Part shown: positions 12,966 to 14,760 of the stretch, piece by piece
Layout: every line of letters begins with the position of its first letter
Position numbering within the stretch: position 1 is the first letter of the stretch
Origin: Thermoplasmatota archaeon
GTDB taxonomy: Archaea > Thermoplasmatota > Penumbrarchaeia > Penumbrarchaeales > Penumbrarchaeaceae
Length of the DNA: 14,760 nt
NCBI GenBank assembly: GCA_030595585.1
Contig: JAUVCY010000011.1
Span: 1 to 14,760, forward strand
Reading direction: 5' to 3'
Translations under genes and position numbers: made by a program
The notes under the pieces: model-generated
What the model saw: the letters and a program-made list of their open reading frames with translations, nothing else
Database searches by the model: none
Told to the model about the DNA's origin: nothing

Positions 12966-13652
12966 ATGTTCCTGATAATAGGACACAGGGGGGCCTCGGG
13001 AACGGAGCCTGAGAACACCCTGCGCTCCTTCCGGAAGGCCGTGGACGTGGGGGCGGACGGTATCGAGCTGGACGTCCATAGATGTGCCACGGGCGAGCTC
13101 GTCGTTATCCATGACCACACGGTGGACAGGACGACCGACGGGTCCGGAGAGGTATCCGAGCTCTCCCTGGACCGGCTAAGGGAGCTGGATGCGGGGTCAG
13201 GGGAGAGGATCCCCCTGCTGACGGAGGTGCTGGACCTGATCGAGGGAAGGGTGCTGGTGAACATCGAGCTCAAAGGGGACGACACAGCTCGGGGCGTCAG
13301 CTCGGTCATATCGTCATATCTGGGCAGGGGTTATGGGCCCGACGACCTTCTTGTATCCTCATTCAAACCTACGGAGCTCAGCGATCTCATCTCCATCAGG
13401 GACGATATCAGGATCGGCGTTCTCTTCGAGGACCATCCGGATATGTACCTGGATTTTGCCCACCAGATCGGAGCGTATTCGGTCCATCCAAGGAAAGACC
13501 TGGCAACCCCTTCTCTGGTCAGGAGAAGTGTGGATATGGGGTGCCATGTTCTCACCTGGTCGGTGAACGATAGGGAGGAGGCTGACGTACTGATGTCCAT
13601 GGGCATCAATGGGATCTTCACCGACCACCCGCAGTACTGGACCCGGGAATGA
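12966..13652 (+). CDS. Glycerophosphodiester phosphodiesterase (GDPD family)
   Basis: 228 residues from ATG 12966 (an upstream in-frame ATG at 12933 adds 11 residues without family similarity). The product starts MFLIIGHRGASGTEPENT, the GDPD N-terminus: HRG carries the first catalytic histidine, followed by the E-P-E-N-T block. Other motifs are GADGIELDVH with the metal-binding E-x-D, IHDHTVDRTTDGSGEV with the second catalytic histidine, VNIELKG, and the terminal GINGIFTDHPQYW. The enzyme hydrolyses glycerophosphodiesters to glycerol phosphate and an alcohol with a divalent metal; in archaea the natural substrates may derive from ether lipid turnover (inference). There is no signal peptide, so it is cytosolic. 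The stop overlaps the start of the TauE/SafE gene (ATGA), suggesting an operon. Confidence 0.94.
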   Translation: MFLIIGHRGASGTEPENTLRSFRKAVDVGADGIELDVHRCATGELVVIHDHTVDRTTDGSGEVSELSLDRLRELDAGSGERIPLLTEVLDLIEGRVLVNIELKGDDTARGVSSVISSYLGRGYGPDDLLVSSFKPTELSDLISIRDDIRIGVLFEDHPDMYLDFAHQIGAYSVHPRKDLATPSLVRRSVDMGCHVLTWSVNDREEADVLMSMGINGIFTDHPQYWTRE

Positions 13653-14425
13653 GCGGTATTATCAACCACCTTTGTGTTTGTCATGCGATGGAACTGGGAC
13701 TTCTGATCCTGATCGCACTGGTGCTCCTTCTGGCATGCATACTGCAGGGGATAACCGGTTTCGGGCAGTCCCTGTTGGCAGTTCCCATATTGATCAGCCT
13801 CATGTCACCCAGAAGCGTCGCTCCCCTGATGCTGCTTGCGGGGACCGTTCTCAATCTGATACTGGCGCTCAATGCCAGAAGGCACATCCGCCTTGGCCGC
13901 ATATGGCCCCTGGTCCTTGGCGGGATCGTGGGCGTACCATTTGGCATGATGTCACTGCTTATGCTCCCATCCTGGGTGATACGGATAGCGGTAGGAGCTA
14001 TGATAATTCTCTTCTCCATAGTGCTCATCCTTGGTTTTTCGCTTCGGATCAAGAGGGAGAGGTCCGCCCTTTTCCCCGTGGGATTCGTAAGCGGCCTTCT
14101 CAACGGGGCCGTCACCATGAGCGGGCCTCCCGTGATACTTTTCTTCACCAATCAGGAGCTGGGAAAGGAGGAGTTCAGGGCCAATCTGGTGGTATATTTC
14201 CTGATCCTTAACCTGTTTACGATGCCGGTATTCTTCGCGGGGGGCCTGTTCCATATGGAGATCATCACAGCCTTCCTGCTGGTGATCCCGGTCCTGATCG
14301 TCGGCTCCTTCCTGGGGATCTACCTCTCCGGAAAACTCAGCAGGACCCTCTTCAGGAAGGTTGCGCTTGTCATAGTGATCCTGGCGGGGATATCATCGGT
14401 CATTTCAGGCCTGGGGATGATCTGA
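13649..14425 (+). CDS. TauE/SafE family membrane permease (anion exporter family)
   Basis: 258 residues from ATG 13649, which overlaps the GDPD TGA. ATG 13688 (Met14, MELGLLILIALVLLLA) gives the shorter N-terminus more usual for the family and lies 27 bases after an AT-rich GTATTATC box, so it is a real alternative. About eight hydrophobic segments are visible. The two half-repeats each carry the family loop: LQGITGFGQSLLAVPIL in the first half and GLLNGAVTMSGPPVILFF in the second. TauE/SafE proteins move sulfonates, sulfite, sulfoacetate or other small organic anions across the membrane; nothing here fixes the substrate. Coupling to the GDPD gene might hint at organophosphate or anion handling, but that is weak. 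The stop abuts the stop of the converging J-domain gene. Confidence 0.9.
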   Translation: MSGIINHLCVCHAMELGLLILIALVLLLACILQGITGFGQSLLAVPILISLMSPRSVAPLMLLAGTVLNLILALNARRHIRLGRIWPLVLGGIVGVPFGMMSLLMLPSWVIRIAVGAMIILFSIVLILGFSLRIKRERSALFPVGFVSGLLNGAVTMSGPPVILFFTNQELGKEEFRANLVVYFLILNLFTMPVFFAGGLFHMEIITAFLLVIPVLIVGSFLGIYLSGKLSRTLFRKVALVIVILAGISSVISGLGMI

Positions 14426-14760
14426 TCATTTTCTCCGCTTTTTCATCATCTCCCTGGTCTCCAGGAAGTGATCGTAGGCGCCCTTGCTACCCTGGTCCAT
14501 CAATACCGCCTTGGCCATGTTGATCTTCACCATCTTATCCTCGGAGCCCCTCCTCTCTTCCTCGGGGAAGTTGATCAGTTTATCGGGGTGATGCTTTGCG
14601 GCCAATCCCCTGTACGCCGATCTGATCTGCTTCATGTTGGCCTTTTTCTGCAGGCCCAGAATATTGTAGAAATCGGTGTTTTCGATCTCCTCTGCGGTCA
14701 TAATGCCGTGGCTGGTCCTTATGTGGTCCATGATGATCTTGATATCCTCATGTCCGAACT
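14426..14760 (-). CDS. J-domain (DnaJ-like) protein, 5' end probably outside the window
   Basis: From ATG 14731 the product is 101 residues, but the frame stays open to the window edge and reads FGHEDIKII directly before that Met, with no Shine-Dalgarno close to it, so the true start probably lies beyond 14760. The J domain is clear: DFYNILGLQKKANMKQIRSA, then YRGLAAKHHPDKL with the essential HPD tripeptide, and a C-terminal helix MVKINMAKAVLMDQGSKGAYD. There is no G/F-rich region, zinc domain or substrate-binding domain, so it is a class C J-protein that would stimulate an Hsp70 ATPase on a specific task. The residues FGHEDIKIIMDHIRTSH just upstream look like the second half of a C2H2-type zinc finger (H-x4-H). 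The gene converges with the TauE/SafE gene with no gap. Confidence 0.85.
   Translation of the reverse strand, partial: FGHEDIKIIMDHIRTSHGIMTAEEIENTDFYNILGLQKKANMKQIRSAYRGLAAKHHPDKLINFPEEERRGSEDKMVKINMAKAVLMDQGSKGAYDHFLETREMMKKRRK

Noticed and set aside
12876..13118. N-terminal extension of the M32 frame to an ATG at 13118.
   Set aside because: The added residues have no M32 similarity, would make the protein far longer than the family, and overlap the GDPD gene antisense.

Overview
The window reads as a gene-dense piece of an archaeal chromosome, most likely a euryarchaeon of the Thermoplasmatota type. The evidence is TATA-like boxes 20-30 bases upstream of starts, several starts with little or no leader, an archaeal Ogg2-type 8-oxoguanine glycosylase, a carboxypeptidase Taq (M32) enzyme, a Sir2 protein, a canonical archaeal C/D box guide RNA, heavy AGG/AGA arginine use, and two very large PKD-containing surface proteins with a C-terminal membrane anchor. 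The lineage assignment is inference. No rRNA, tRNA, CRISPR array, transposase or phage gene was seen, and no gene-free gap exceeds about 130 bases.

Left part (1-3075). The tail of an unrecognised gene is followed by sfsA and a small TerB-like helical protein, all on the + strand. Facing them is a three-gene minus-strand operon read from 3075 down to 1448: an acidic two-repeat helical protein, an Ogg2 DNA glycosylase/lyase, and a GAF protein with the cysteines of free methionine-(R)-sulfoxide reductase. The last two both deal with oxidative damage, to DNA and to free methionine. The convergent gap (1348-1447) holds two palindromic elements.

Middle (3076-4528). A divergent promoter region drives the minus-strand operon and a YbjQ/UPF0145 protein. 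The gap between the YbjQ gene and the sirtuin gene holds a well-formed C/D box sRNA (two 12-nt guides and a terminal stem) ending just before the sirtuin ribosome binding site. A second copy of the 46-bp palindromic element, in inverted orientation, lies after the sirtuin and just before the TATA box of the next gene.

Surface-protein block (4529-11095). Two consecutive + strand genes encode membrane-anchored ectodomain proteins of 853 and about 1320 residues. The first has two MAM/lectin-like jelly-roll segments, an FN3 domain, a PKD domain, one transmembrane helix and a cytoplasmic tail ending in a zinc ribbon. The second has a seven-repeat FG-GAP/VCBS propeller, an ASPIC/UnbV domain, seven PKD domains, a transmembrane helix and a proline-rich tail. 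They probably contribute to the cell surface or to adhesion and recognition.

Right part (11096-14760). A 61-residue unknown protein is followed by a minus-strand M32 carboxypeptidase. Divergent from that enzyme is a glycerophosphodiester phosphodiesterase gene overlapping a TauE/SafE-type permease gene. The window ends in a minus-strand J-domain gene whose reading frame stays open past the window edge.
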